Shown here: one piece after another, positions 40,403 through 51,924 of the stretch
Position numbering within the stretch: position 1 is the stretch's first letter
How the letters are laid out: each line of letters opens with the position of its first letter
Origin: Sporothrix humicola
Lineage: Eukaryota > Ascomycota > Sordariomycetes > Ophiostomatales > Ophiostomataceae
DNA length: 64,000 nucleotides
Reading direction: 5' to 3'
Assembly (NCBI GenBank): GCA_021396245.1
Contig: WNYE01000071.1
Span: forward strand, 1 to 64,000
Program-made: the position numbers and the translations under genes
Notes under the pieces: model-generated
Database searches by the model: none
What the model was told of the DNA's origin: nothing
The model's input: the letters and a program-made list of their open reading frames with translations, nothing else

Positions 40403-43400
40403 TTTGGTAGAGGTAAGGTATTAAGTGACGAAAGATGTCGAAATAGTAAACAACAATGTCGAAGAAGACGAGGTTCGTGGACAGATGCGAAAATCGTCGG
40501 TAGATTAAACTGGTGCAAAACGAGCGTGTCGAAGTGAAATCGAAGAGGGTGGACGAAGGAAAAGAAGAGGAAGAAGAAACAAGAACCCGAACCAACGCGG
40601 TTTACGGGTGTGCGAATATAGACAAAGGACGGGATAATTGACAATGTTCAAAGCAAAAGGCGATTGGGAGGTTCAAGTGGAAAGGAGACGAGAGGAGAGG
40701 AAAGAAAACAGGAGACAAGAGGAAGGAAGGGAAAGGTGGAAGGTGTCCTGAAAGTCCCAAAAGGGTCAAGTGGGAAAAGGCTTGGTAGAGAAGTTCAGGA
40801 GGACGGGGGGGAAGGAGCCACCAGGGAGAGGAAAGGGGGTGCCAATTCGGAGGGGGTAATAGGGAGGAGATCACAGTGGGGTGGGTGCGGCAAGAACTGG
40901 GCGGTGTGCCTACATGCAAGTATGAAAATACAGTGGAGGGAAAGGGATACATCCAAAACAGCACGCTCTGCGAGGTAGCGCACTTTAGCTGGAGCTGGGG
41001 AAGGAGGGGCGCAACAGTGAGCAAGAGAGGCAGAAAAACCAGTGCTAAAATTCGAATAGGGGGAAAGAACGATGATGAAGAATGCAATTCGCATGTCTCT
41101 CCGGTTCAGGAACAGTGACATGCCCTGTTGCAGACATTGACTACAGGGCCAGCCGTCTGATTGCGGAAGCACAAACGGTACTTTCTGCATCATGCATTTA
41201 TGTTGTACATTGTATCGTCGCCTTTTTTTTTTTGGCTAAGGCGCCCTTCGAGCAGCTGTGATGCATTGCGGTGTGATGATTTTTAGAAGGCCTTACCACA
41301 ATTCGTTACGAGTAGGAACGAGGCAGGGGCTCCTAGTGCGAGGTTGGCGATTACTGTTTTGGGAAGTCGCAAGTTGGGTGAGAAACGGCAAGTGCGCCCA
41401 TGACGGCAACGCCGTGCTTCTTCTTGGAATCGGAAGGTAGCCTTAGACGGCTGATGCTGTGAAGCTCTCTCACGCTGTGCGAGTATGTTACGCTGTGCGC
41501 GGTTCTACAAGATGCTCGTGCTGTCGAGAAATGCAAAAGAGCACAAGTACGTACTCTTTCGCCTCTCGTCAAGCCACAACGCATCTTATTTCGGTGCTTC
41601 TGAATGACTTTGATGTTTTTTTATGGAGCTGGGCCAGGAACGGGAGTTGTCAATGTGCTAAGAATAGGTAGGGGGACCCGCAAAAACATCTGAAAAGATG
41701 GGTGCGCAAGATCATGAAAGACGAGACGAAACGAAGGGGACAAAACGCGCACAGTGAAAGAAAGGCTCTGCAAAGCCGTGACAGGTTGGCGAATTCAGGG
41801 TAATTTACGAGTTAATTAGCTAAGGGACCACATACGACGACTGGACTGAGGACCAGAGCGATCGCCCCCACTTGAACTTTTTTAGCAAGTGCCAGCCGGG
41901 CAGGAGAGATCGAGCAGTTTCCTCCCTTGGCCGTGTGGCGCGATGAGGATCAGGGTTTTCTGGCTTTGAGGAAAGAGCAAAGGGTAACAAAGAAGCACGG
42001 GAAGAAAGACGCCTCTATTCATGGAAGGAGCAAGTGTCGTATGTCGTATGTCGAGCATTACGGCAACAACACGCGGGTTGTCGCAAACGCCATTGCGGGA
42101 AAGAGCGATGCCCCATAACGTGGTCGTCATTCTCGTCCGGGGTTGAAATTACAAGGCGTTACAAGGAGTCAGATGTTTTCAATTTGGGGGACAATATGTC
42201 GTAGATCCGTGAGCCTTGTTGGATTTCCAGGTTAAACGGTAGCATGATCTGCCCCGTGACAACACAACAACGGTCCTTTTACTTTGTTATGTGCGTTTTT
42301 ATGATGTTGTCGTGACTGCTCGTATTGGACACAGTTTTGCCCCTTCCCTTTTGAGATACGAAAAGACGAAAAGAACACGGCGAATTACTGGCCTTGGCTT
42401 TCTTCCCCAGGCCGTTCTGACGGGAAGGAGCTTTCGACTGACGGGGAAGGGCACGTCACATCCGCCGCCAGCAAGAGTCCCTGTCAATTTTGCGTTTTAC
42501 TGAATTATTTTATTTTATTTCAATGCCATTGCTCTGACGTGCCGGCATGATCCGTATTAAACTGGGGGCCACTTTCGCATATTCTGGGCCGTTTTAGATC
42601 TTGGACATTCAAAATAATAATAATAAAAAGGGAACTGCAATGTTTTGTTTTGTTCTGGAACATTTGGCTGTGTTTGAAAAGGGGGACTCTTGCAGAAAGG
42701 GCAAATGCAAAGCGGTAGAGCTAGCTCGTGTTGGCGGCCGAGTCCACTGATTGGTTCATGCGGCTCACATGCGAATTTCGAGGATTTCACGGCATTTCTT
42801 CAATTTACTGTGTATTACTGTCAAGAAGAGGAGGCTGACAACTGAAAGGAATACTGGGGGAGCAATGGACAATAAAACGGATGCTGAACAAGGAAAACGT
42901 GTAATTATTCCAACCCTTGGACATCCGCCAGGGCGGCGCGCGAAATTAACAAAATTAATCACAACCAGTAAATTTCCCCAAAGGGATAATTGTTTATGAA
43001 CGCCCTGTCAACGCAGCACCCATAATTTTTCTCTAATTTCCGCAACATTGCACAAGAAACCCTCGCCCGAGCAGCTCCGCATCAGCTTGCAACCAAATGG
43101 AGAACAAGGCCAGTGACTTGTTCGGTACGGAGTATTACATTACCAACCAACTCGACACCTAGCCGTTTCTTAATAGTCCGTCTTGCCGATGATATCCAAG
43201 GCCGGGAGGGCCGGGAGGCTCCGTTAATCCGGATATGTAAAGGCCGGCGAGTGGGAGAGTCCGTTGTACCAAACCTTGTATGCCTTTAAACCTCAGATTG
43301 CTAAACTGTCAGCGTATATCCTTATTTGCCACAAGGCTCGGCCGAGATGCCCGGTTAGTGCTCCAAGTAGGCCAGGCAACCATGTAGCTGTGACTTTACC

Positions 43401-45382
43401 TTTCCCACGCTAATTCAGATGATCACGAGGCTGCCATCAGTAAAACTCATCGACTAAAAAGCCAACAAAACGGCCAACATAAACACTTGCATAAACGGTA
43501 CCATATTCGGCAAGTATCTGGAAAAGATAGATTTGAATTATCGACACTGTACAAGATGTAGATGTCGGGCAAGAGAGGTTTTTAGAAGAGAAGCGAAGTG
43601 AAGAGAAGAGAAGAGAAGAAAAGAGGAGTGGACAGTTGCTGTCCATGTCATAAGCGTCGTCAGAGTTTTCCTGGAAGTCCTCGCAAGCGTGAAAAACAGA
43701 TAACCAGCCCATAGAAAAGAAGTGAAGAAGGCAGATGAAAGAGAGCCCTTGAAGATGGAAAGCACTGGAAGGTCTCAACGTCAATAGTATCTTTCCAACC
43801 AAGGTAACCTCAGTCATCACCGGAATTGTTGATAGCACCACTCTGCTATCAGAACAAGACGTATCAGAAAGTCCGTTCGAGAAGAAAGAAAGTAAAAGAA
43901 ACTCCTTTGACAAAACATCTTTGAAATTAAACAGAATGAAATTGTAGAAGCAGGCGATTTTGAATAAAAACAAGGCCATTCTGGCCGCCACCGTCTTGTC
44001 TCAGTCTGGCAAACGTGTAATCATCATGGTCATGAAAGAAAAATCTAACCTCCAGTCGGTCGGAAAATCAAGAAAGGCCCGCAGACGAAATGCCAAATAT
44101 GAAAATGATCAGAAAGAAAGTAAATAAAAAATAAGGCGTAAAGAGAGACGAAAAAAAACAATGGACAAAAAAAACCTAGGATCCAGGATTCCATTGTGGT
44201 TTACCATTGACCAGAGAGCATCCCGTATGTAATCGGCTGTAGATCAGCATCTTGGGTTGACCATGGAGAGGCGTGCTGGAAGCCTTGACAGGAGCCTCTG
44301 AGCGTCAGGTGACCTCGATATTGGGAAAGCACGGTGGTCGATGCAAGGAAGTACCGCCATGAAAAGGTTTGAATCCTGGATTCACCTTCCTGTTGACATT
44401 GGGTACAGTAGCAATCCAATGGCGTGTTTCCATAAAGGGGCTAAACATAAGAAAAAAAAGGAGAAAAAATAAAGCATTACTAAATCAAAAAATAAAAAAA
44501 AATGTTGTCGTGAAAGTTCGTTTCTATGTCATAATCGTCGTAAAATTTATAATCGTGTCGTGTTGAGAGAAAAAGCAAATCATGCATCCATGATCATCAG
44601 TCCATGCGGCGTCGACAATATTTGTGTGTGTTTCTGATTGTTTTTTTTTTGGGTGCGGTGTGTGGGGGTTGGTCGTTGATCTCGTTAGGCATGTGTATGT
44701 TGGTTTTGTCTCTCTGCCTGTGCTTCTCTTTTTGTCGGTTCAACTTTTTGGGGATGGAAAGCCGCATCATCAATGCCGGCGTCGTGGGTATCCTCGCCTC
44801 TCCGTGGGTTGTGGCTGTAGAAGCTGTGAAGCCTCGTGTCGAAGTTTATTGTATCGATAAGACAAAAGCTAAAAAATTAAGCAGGTAATGAGTGGCAAAC
44901 AAATGAAGAAAGAAAGAAAGAAAGTATGGAAGGAAAGTGAAAAAAAGAAAGAAATGTGAAAAGGTAAGGTGAATGAGAAAAGTAAAGGTGCAAGGGCAAG
45001 GCTGAGGTGTGTCGAAGAGCACGTGAGTTCGGCAAGGCTCTGTCTGCAGTTTTTGGTTGGCTGGTTTCCTTTCTCACAGAAATAGGATTCTGTAAGTTGT
45101 CGGCTCCTGGGTGGATGGGATGGTCCTAAGGCTCCCACTGGGTCGGTAATGCCATTCATTGCTGTCTGCTTTCGCCATTGGTAGAGCAGAGTGCACAGCA
45201 AAAGAAGAGGCACCCGGGCCGCACGATCCCTGGGTTGTCCGTGTTTTGTGCCATTCCCATTGGCCCCGTTGAGCGCCTCGGGCGTGGAAAGTCCGAACGG
45301 GTAAGAAAGAAAAGAAAAAGAATGCAGAAAAGGCACAGAGTCATGGCAATATCAGCTCTCTTGCCGCACGTGGCCGCCCAAT
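40403..45382. other. 5.0-kb spacer upstream of mpg1
   Basis: Bases 40403-41100 are purine-rich on the plus strand, that is pyrimidine-rich on the mpg1 strand, and are a likely mpg1 leader and promoter. The remainder holds no convincing gene; small ORFs such as 44604-44888 (94 codons, Leu/Phe/Cys-rich) reflect T-rich DNA. A TACGGAGTA motif lies at 43126-43134, a doubled GCCGGGAGG at 43201-43218, and GA-rich tracts near 43597-43626 and 44905-44955. Confidence 0.55.
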
Positions 45383-46315
45383 CTATTCAAACGAGGCGGT
45401 CGAAGAGCTGCTCGAGTGGGTGCCAGATCTCCGGCTGCTGCGGCTGCTCTTGCTGTGGCTGCTGGAAGACTGGCGGCCGCGCCGTTGCTTGCGGTTGGAC
45501 TCGTCCACGGGAAGACCTTGAACAATACCGTTCCGGGCCAGCATGCCGCCATTGACCGAAAAGTTGCGGCACACCATGAAGGCACGCATGGCGGCGTTTT
45601 CCTGGGCCAGCATGTCCGATTCGTATGCAAGATCAGTCTGATACTCGCGGCCGTTGACGAGAACCAGGCAGGTGTAACCGCTGCTGTCACGGTAACACTC
45701 GTACATCGGGTCTTGCCATCCACGACGCCGGCAAAGGCCTATTGGGGGAAAAGAGACATTGTTAGCCATACGTTTCAACTTCAGCCTTGTTTTCTCTAGA
45801 CAAAAATAAATCAATGCAGGCCGGGGAAAATAGATCGTAGATGGGGGTCACTCAGATGCCAGCCCACCGCCTTGTTGTCGCCCTGATCGCACAAACAGGG
45901 ACAACCCAACATAATCTCATCTGCATTTCAGCCCAACGAGAAGGCTAACGCTGAGTTTGGGTTACTACCCCAGATAGATTGAGCATCCCACGTGTGTCCG
46001 AGATCTGAGATGCAGCAGATGCCCGTGTGGGGGATTCAACAACGTGGCTGTGACATCCTTTCTTGCATGAAGCAACAAGATAGATCTGGTTATCGGTGTA
46101 GAAATTACACCGTGCCTTGTTCCGAGCAGATGGATCGCACAATCGGCGAGGGCATAACAACGGCGGGTGTACAAGATGCGCTGGCATGGCTCTCGTGGCC
46201 TTCTAGGCCTGTAAAAGAGCAACTCACGATATGTGTTGCAAATGAAAGAGGTACATGATGTTTTGCTTATTTACTTACTCTCCAGGTACTGCATATAGAA
46301 GCCGAAAGAACTCAT
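45383..46315 (-). CDS. Small dsRBM-like protein with Ser/Arg tail
   Basis: Two exons, 46315-46279 and 45738-45383, encode 130 aa. The join (phase 1) links MSSFGFYMQYLE to SLCRRRGWQDPMYECYRDSSG. Donor GTAAGT and a polypyrimidine acceptor (CCCCCAATAG) support a 540-nt intron, long for this window. Residues 1-85 follow the order of a double-stranded-RNA-binding motif: helix, strand (PMYECYRD), strand (YTCLVLVNG), strand (REYQTDLAYES), helix (AQENAAMRAFMVC). The usual basic Lys-Lys at the start of the last helix is replaced by acidic and neutral residues, so RNA binding may be weak or altered. The tail (about 98-130) is Arg then Ser/Arg-rich. I recall similar short proteins of unknown function in Sordariomycetes. 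It is flanked by very large spacers on both sides. Confidence 0.72.
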
Positions 46316-49300
46316 CTTGATTGTGCGATTGGTGCCCAATTGATGGTGAGAGGTGTGGGTGAAAAGGGTGTGTCCGGGTGTAAGGCGGAGGAGAGTAGAG
46401 GTGATGCTGAAGCGAAGAAAGCGTGAAGCAATAATCGGGATAGATAGATGCTGTAGATCGTAGACCGGCGAAGATGAAGGGTGCGGCAAGGCTGCAAGCA
46501 AGAGACACGTTGACACAGAGATCGGCCCAGCCCTGGATGTCTAATGCAAATATGCCCAACGCAAAAAAGAGCGGTTAGGTTGTAAAAGAGTTTGGAGCCT
46601 GACGCAAAAGTGAAGAAGATCTGAATGAGACGGGTAATGGCAGATGAAGTGAGTGTTTCTTTTACAATCAAGACGATGGGAATTCTTGCTGTCGTGGCCG
46701 AAGGATGTAGAACGGGAAGAGTAAGAAGATAGAGAGACACGTAGAAAATTGAAAGTGAGTTGGTGTACAGTTACGTGTAAGTGACAAAGTGAGGCGTCAG
46801 GTTGTGTGCTTGAAGAGATCTTGGGCGGGTGTGGGTGTGTTATAAGTGCGAGGACGCGTTTGGGTGATATTGAGTGCGGGAGAGGAATCGGAAGCTGAAA
46901 TGTGTAAGAGGTCTGCTGGGTATGGTTTGTGCAGGTGTGTGCGGGTGTGTGTGTGTGTTTATGTTTATGTTTGTGTGAGTGCAAGTGTGAGTGTGTCAGG
47001 GCTGTTTAAGGCTGATATGCAACTGCGTTCAAGTATTTCTGTCTTCTTTTCTTGAAGTGATGGTGGTGGTGGTGGGTATGAATAGAGATGGCTTCACCAG
47101 AAGTTCTAACAACGGCGAGACACGCGTGCTTTATTGCAGAAAATATCGGCCGGCTTGGGGCGGGGCATGCATTGTCCAGATAGCGGACGGAAATTGAGGA
47201 CGCAACAGAAACCAAGCGGGAGAGAGACGAAGATGCAAGTCGAAAGATGCGGCTCTCAGAGTGTGACCCATCTTGATGTGTTGGCGCTGCCGTTGCCAGT
47301 TGATAAAAACAGTCCAGACTAGGGGGGTCCACACAGCGTCTTTGGAGGGTGGGGAGGGAAATAAGAGGAACGGCGCATCATCAAACCTGGCGCGAAGATC
47401 TCCTTGATAAGTTTCTCGGTGGATGGGGTTGTCAATTGGTGAAAGCTGCTACTGTGTTGCCGCCAGTTGGGGAAAGGCAAAATAAAACATTTGAATTGTG
47501 AGTTTGTTGACCGCAACAAAGGTAAAGCTGCAGAAGACGCTGAAAGGGGTGACGTTAAAAAGAAGGGCGCATATCTGGTGGTATTCTTGCCCCAGAGGGG
47601 GTGAGAAAAGCAAATAATAAAAAAATAAAATACCCAGTTAACAAAGAGGTACAGAATGGGCACGATGCAGAAAAAAACGGACCAGGGGGGCAAAGGGTAA
47701 GGGCAACAAGGGCATCGAAAGAAGCAGGTGCACGTAACATTGCCCGGCTTCACATACTTTGCCAGAACTTCTTTGGCAGCTTTGCAGGCATTTGGGCATA
47801 CGAGATAGAAAACTACAGTAGTGTTTGTGGCGGGTACCAAGAAATGGGGAGTGCTGGGCGGGTAATAGAAGGTAAATGGGTGAAAATAAAATAGACTAAT
47901 GGAATAATGGAATAAAAATAAAAATAAGTCAACAAAATTCGATTTCTCGGAAACTGTGCGTGGGTGTATGCAAGGGAAATGGAGAATGGGGGGTAAGTAA
48001 TAAGAGAACAACAAAAAGGCAACATGAGGGTAAAGAAATTTGCAGACCACAGGCCCCTCAACATGCAGGTCTAAGCATAGTGAGGTGGCAAAATGGAACC
48101 AGTTTGAAAGAGCCAATCCTGGGTGCATTGCAAGACGCGAATGGCAAATGGCAACAGGAGCTGCAGTAGACAAAACGGCCATAAAAACAATAGCCGGAAG
48201 CGTGACAACAAGAAGCTTGTCCGAATAGGCCGAGGGGTTTGAAATTTGGAAAACAAGACCAGGCGGTCACCACTTGTGCAACCGCCGGCCAGTCAGGTTG
48301 CGTATTTTCAATAGCTCGGCGCCGGGTCGGAGTGCCAGGGGCTCCACGTTGAGGATTTACCGGCGGCGCGTATGGCAGACTATGTCGGGCCACCTTCAAA
48401 TTCGCGAATATTTCGTGCGGTGCCCTTGGCTTCGCGTTTAATATTCAGGGCCTTATATTTAGACGACTATCGGAGGCAAAGCGTCACGCCGAACAATGTT
48501 GGTGAGCGACTAGAACCGACCACCCGGCGGCTATGTTGTGGCGGAAAAGCCCTTGGTACCATTTCTATTTCCTGGGCTCGCGCCATTGACAACAATAACG
48601 GCCGGCCGCCCCCATGATGCAGCAGTCCCGCCACGGGAGAAAACAGTAAATAAAGGGGGTTATCAATTTGCAAGGCGACCCGTTTGAATGGGCGGCAAGA
48701 AGACGCCGTGATATTGGCAGAAAACGGCCTTGTCAGGTCAGGGAAATGCGTCCCCACCTGTCATGCAACCGGAGCTTGACCTTGAAGAGAGGGGCACGGC
48801 GTAACGGTATGCCATAGCAAGCCATAATGCAGACGCAAAAAAGTCGATGTACGGAGTACGAGCATATGCATTGGGATGTGTGCATGCAGTCGTGACTCTT
48901 TTTGCAGTTCTAGGAGCAGTAGCTTGAGTATGGGCATTCACAAGTGAAAGACGAAAACCAGCTGGGTGCAAGAGCCGAACACTCGCGGTGAGAGGGAGAG
49001 ACGAAGACTGGTGGGAAAAGCAGCCAATCTTGTTGTCAGTAATAACAAAAATATGCCCGTACAAAATGGCCGGTGGCAGCCGCGTTAGCAAGTGGTGCAA
49101 ATCTTGCCGCAGGAAAAAATAATTGAGCGATGCACAAGCGACCACAAATCTAGCAAGATAAACAAATGAGGAGACAGAATAAAAAAAACCGGTGTTGAAT
49201 GATCGAACTCACCTGCATAAACGCAAACTACTGAGCCCATAGCGTCACAATACTTCCACACTAAACCTCCAACTTACCGGAGGGGGAGAACCCAGAAAAT

Positions 49301-51090
49301 GTCGAGATTCTGAGAGATGCGGTGGATCAGCAGCATACAGACAGATGAGTGTATGGTTTGTTTTGCCTGTTGCTACCGCCATGTTTATTGAGGGCGATAC
49401 GCGGAGAGGATTCGAGATCAAAATATCAATGGTGTCAAAGCCAGCGGCTGCCGATGCCCGGCGTCAATGGGTGAGCCACTCACACCAAACGTTAGGCCCT
49501 TCCGCAGAAGGCATGGCGAAGACGTGTAGAAGGACCGTCGAAGACAAATGGAAGCGAAGCTGGGTATGGAGCATGATCCGAAAAAGAAATCCCAAGTCGC
49601 GCTATTCGTAAGCCCGTGAGAAAAAAGAAACCCGGATCGAGCAAATCAGAGGATCTGCAGGGGGGTGAGCTGGGAAACAGCTAAAAAATGAGGGAGGGGG
49701 AGTTGTCGTGTCTGAATAAAGGTGGCAGACAGAAGAAGCGAATTAGCGCTTGGCGATGGGAGCCAGAGACACAACTTGTCGGCTGTAAAAGCTGTTGTGG
49801 GCCAGAGCTGCTATTGCTTTTTTCATTCATGAATCTGCAGTCCGTCTTGAATTATCTTACGAGATTCTGAGATTTGAACGGTCAAGCGCCCTTGTTCTGC
49901 AGTTTGTGGCGGGGCTTCTGGAGGTCTGTGGATCTCAACGGCCAGGCCATGTCGAGAGATCAGCGCTTGTTGACGAGCTTGTTGACGAAGATTTGCTTTG
50001 ACCTACGGGATTTGGAGCAGCTCGGCCATTGTCGACATCTGATTTGACTCCAATTCGTTCATACCGGTGAGCTGTGAGGTGGTCAAATTTAAAAAATGAC
50101 GAGAAACGATGCTAAGGTGAAGATAGCAGAGCATCACAGACCAACCACACCTTACCGGAGAAAACAAAGTTGGAGCCGGGGTGGGGAGATGTGCAGCAAG
50201 GGTTTAGGTAGGAGGACTGCCGCCCACGAAGTCGGTGAGAAAGAGTGACAAAAGAAGGGTAGGACAGCCCCCCAAATAACGAGGTGACGAGAAAATGCTT
50301 CCTGCTCAGAATGAGAATAAATTAAATCAAGAAAGTGTGCGGAGAGCAAGGGAGATGGGCAGAGCAACGTCAACAAAAGCGACAATATGAGCTGCATGAA
50401 CAGTGGCCGGGGAGTAAGAGAACCCTTGCATGGGGAAGGGTGGCAGTTGTGTGGAGGGCAGAGGAAGAGGGGGAGGGGGCCAGCCACCGTTGGTGCACAT
50501 CATTGAGACCGCGCTGCAAATATGGAAGAGGTCCCGGACACAACTCAGAGCCATGAGGATGGCACTCAGCAAAACAAATAACGATGGAGGAGGGGGCGTG
50601 GGATGCAGAAGTGGAGGGGGTGGCCGCAGGTGTTCCAAGGACGAATTCGAGAACCCACGGACGCTGTGGAAAGCAGACAACCCTATGCACATTGCTCATG
50701 CAAGGATGTGTTGGCAATGCTTCTCTGATATTAAACCACGGCGGGCATGGCGACGGCGGCACGAGCTTAAGAAATGATGGACGAAAATAGGAGTGGACGG
50801 TGAGAAGGCTCGGATGAAAAAGACATGAAGCAATTGAGGGTGAAAGGTGACGAGAAAAGGGGTATTGGGATGGATGAGAAATTTTGTTTTGAAGGCCGTT
50901 GCACCTTCCAGTAACTGTCCTTTTTGTTGTGAGGCAGGCACGCATTGCAATTGATTGAGGAAGGGACGATGCAGCGTGATGCTGTGTTGACGGAAGTCGC
51001 GACCTCCTTTAACCCCGACATGGCAACTGCACTTTGTTCTTCCAACAGTGCATATGCCCCCAACGGCCTCTCCGTAGCTCTTGCGTTATT

Positions 51091-51105
51091 GGGGGGGGGG
51101 GGGGG
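51091..51105. repeat. Homopolymer of 15 G
   Basis: A run of 15 G, followed by T5, in a spacer. G-runs of this length are unusual in fungal DNA and prone to sequencing error. Confidence 0.85.
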
Positions 51106-51800
51106 TTTTTCTTCTCTTCCTTTTATCTTGTTCTTTCCTTCCCGGAAAGAAAAGTCTAAGGAAGTCGTACGACGGACGACAAGACATCCACCTACGTCAC
51201 AAAGATCTTTCGAAGGACCAGACACTGTTAGGCCCTCGCTCTTTCCCGACAAGATTAAGAAGGAGACAACGCTCCGCAAAGGGCAAGAACGAGGGAGCGA
51301 GAAAAACAAACCGTCCTTGTCCTCGGAGGATTTATTTTCTCAATCGTGCTGTATTACCCACCGAATTGACTCGCTAAACAGAACGAAAAAGAAAAGAAGA
51401 AAACAAAAGAACCGTCAGAAACGACACCAGCGGCCAAACCAGTCCAGGCAGGCCGGGGTCCTGCAGGTAAACCAGATCCTGGCCAGCACAACACCCACCT
51501 TGCAAGTTAAAAGGCCGAAATGCGGGACCGAGGAGAAAAAAAGAGGGGAAAAAAAACAATGGCGAACAGGTGAGTAAAATGTCGAGTCGAGGAGACACGA
51601 GCATGGAAACAGACCAGATGGAAGGCCTTTTGCAGCACTTGGTCGACTTGCTAATGATTTTTCGAGGATTTTCCCCCTTCGTAACGCCCGTTTTGACGTA
51701 AAGCATCAGCGCCAGTGCAAGCAAAGTTCCCACTACCCACGCTCGGCGGTATGCAAGAAAATGGAGGAAGTCCGTTTTAGACGAGCCAGTATTACGCAAG

Positions 51801-51830
51801 GGGCCACCAGGTGCCACCAGATGCCACTGG
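51801..51830. repeat. Degenerate 10-bp tandem repeat
   Basis: Three copies of a GTGCCACCAG-like unit with two differences in the first copy and two in the last. Confidence 0.7.
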
Positions 51831-51904
51831 TCTGGCCTCGATCCAAGCTCTGGATGGAGCACGAAAGCGACTTCTGCATGGCCAAATTCGACGGTTTGGA
51901 GCTT

Positions 51905-51924
51905 GCTTCGCTGGCAAGCGAAGC
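51905..51924. repeat. Perfect 8-bp inverted repeat (hairpin)
   Basis: GCTTCGCT (51905-51912) and AGCGAAGC (51917-51924) pair perfectly around a 4-nt loop. It is a compact stable hairpin in non-coding DNA. Confidence 0.8.

Noticed and set aside
44350..44390. GGTTTGAATCC resembling a tRNA B box
   Set aside because: The conserved C of the T-loop is replaced and no cloverleaf can be drawn.
44604..44888. 94-codon ORF with apparent membrane segments
   Set aside because: The hydrophobic run follows from T-rich DNA; no start context, conservation or neighbours to support it.
47319..48182. 287-codon minus-strand ORF
   Set aside because: Phe/Pro/Ser-rich frame that follows from pyrimidine-rich DNA on that strand; likely leader sequence.
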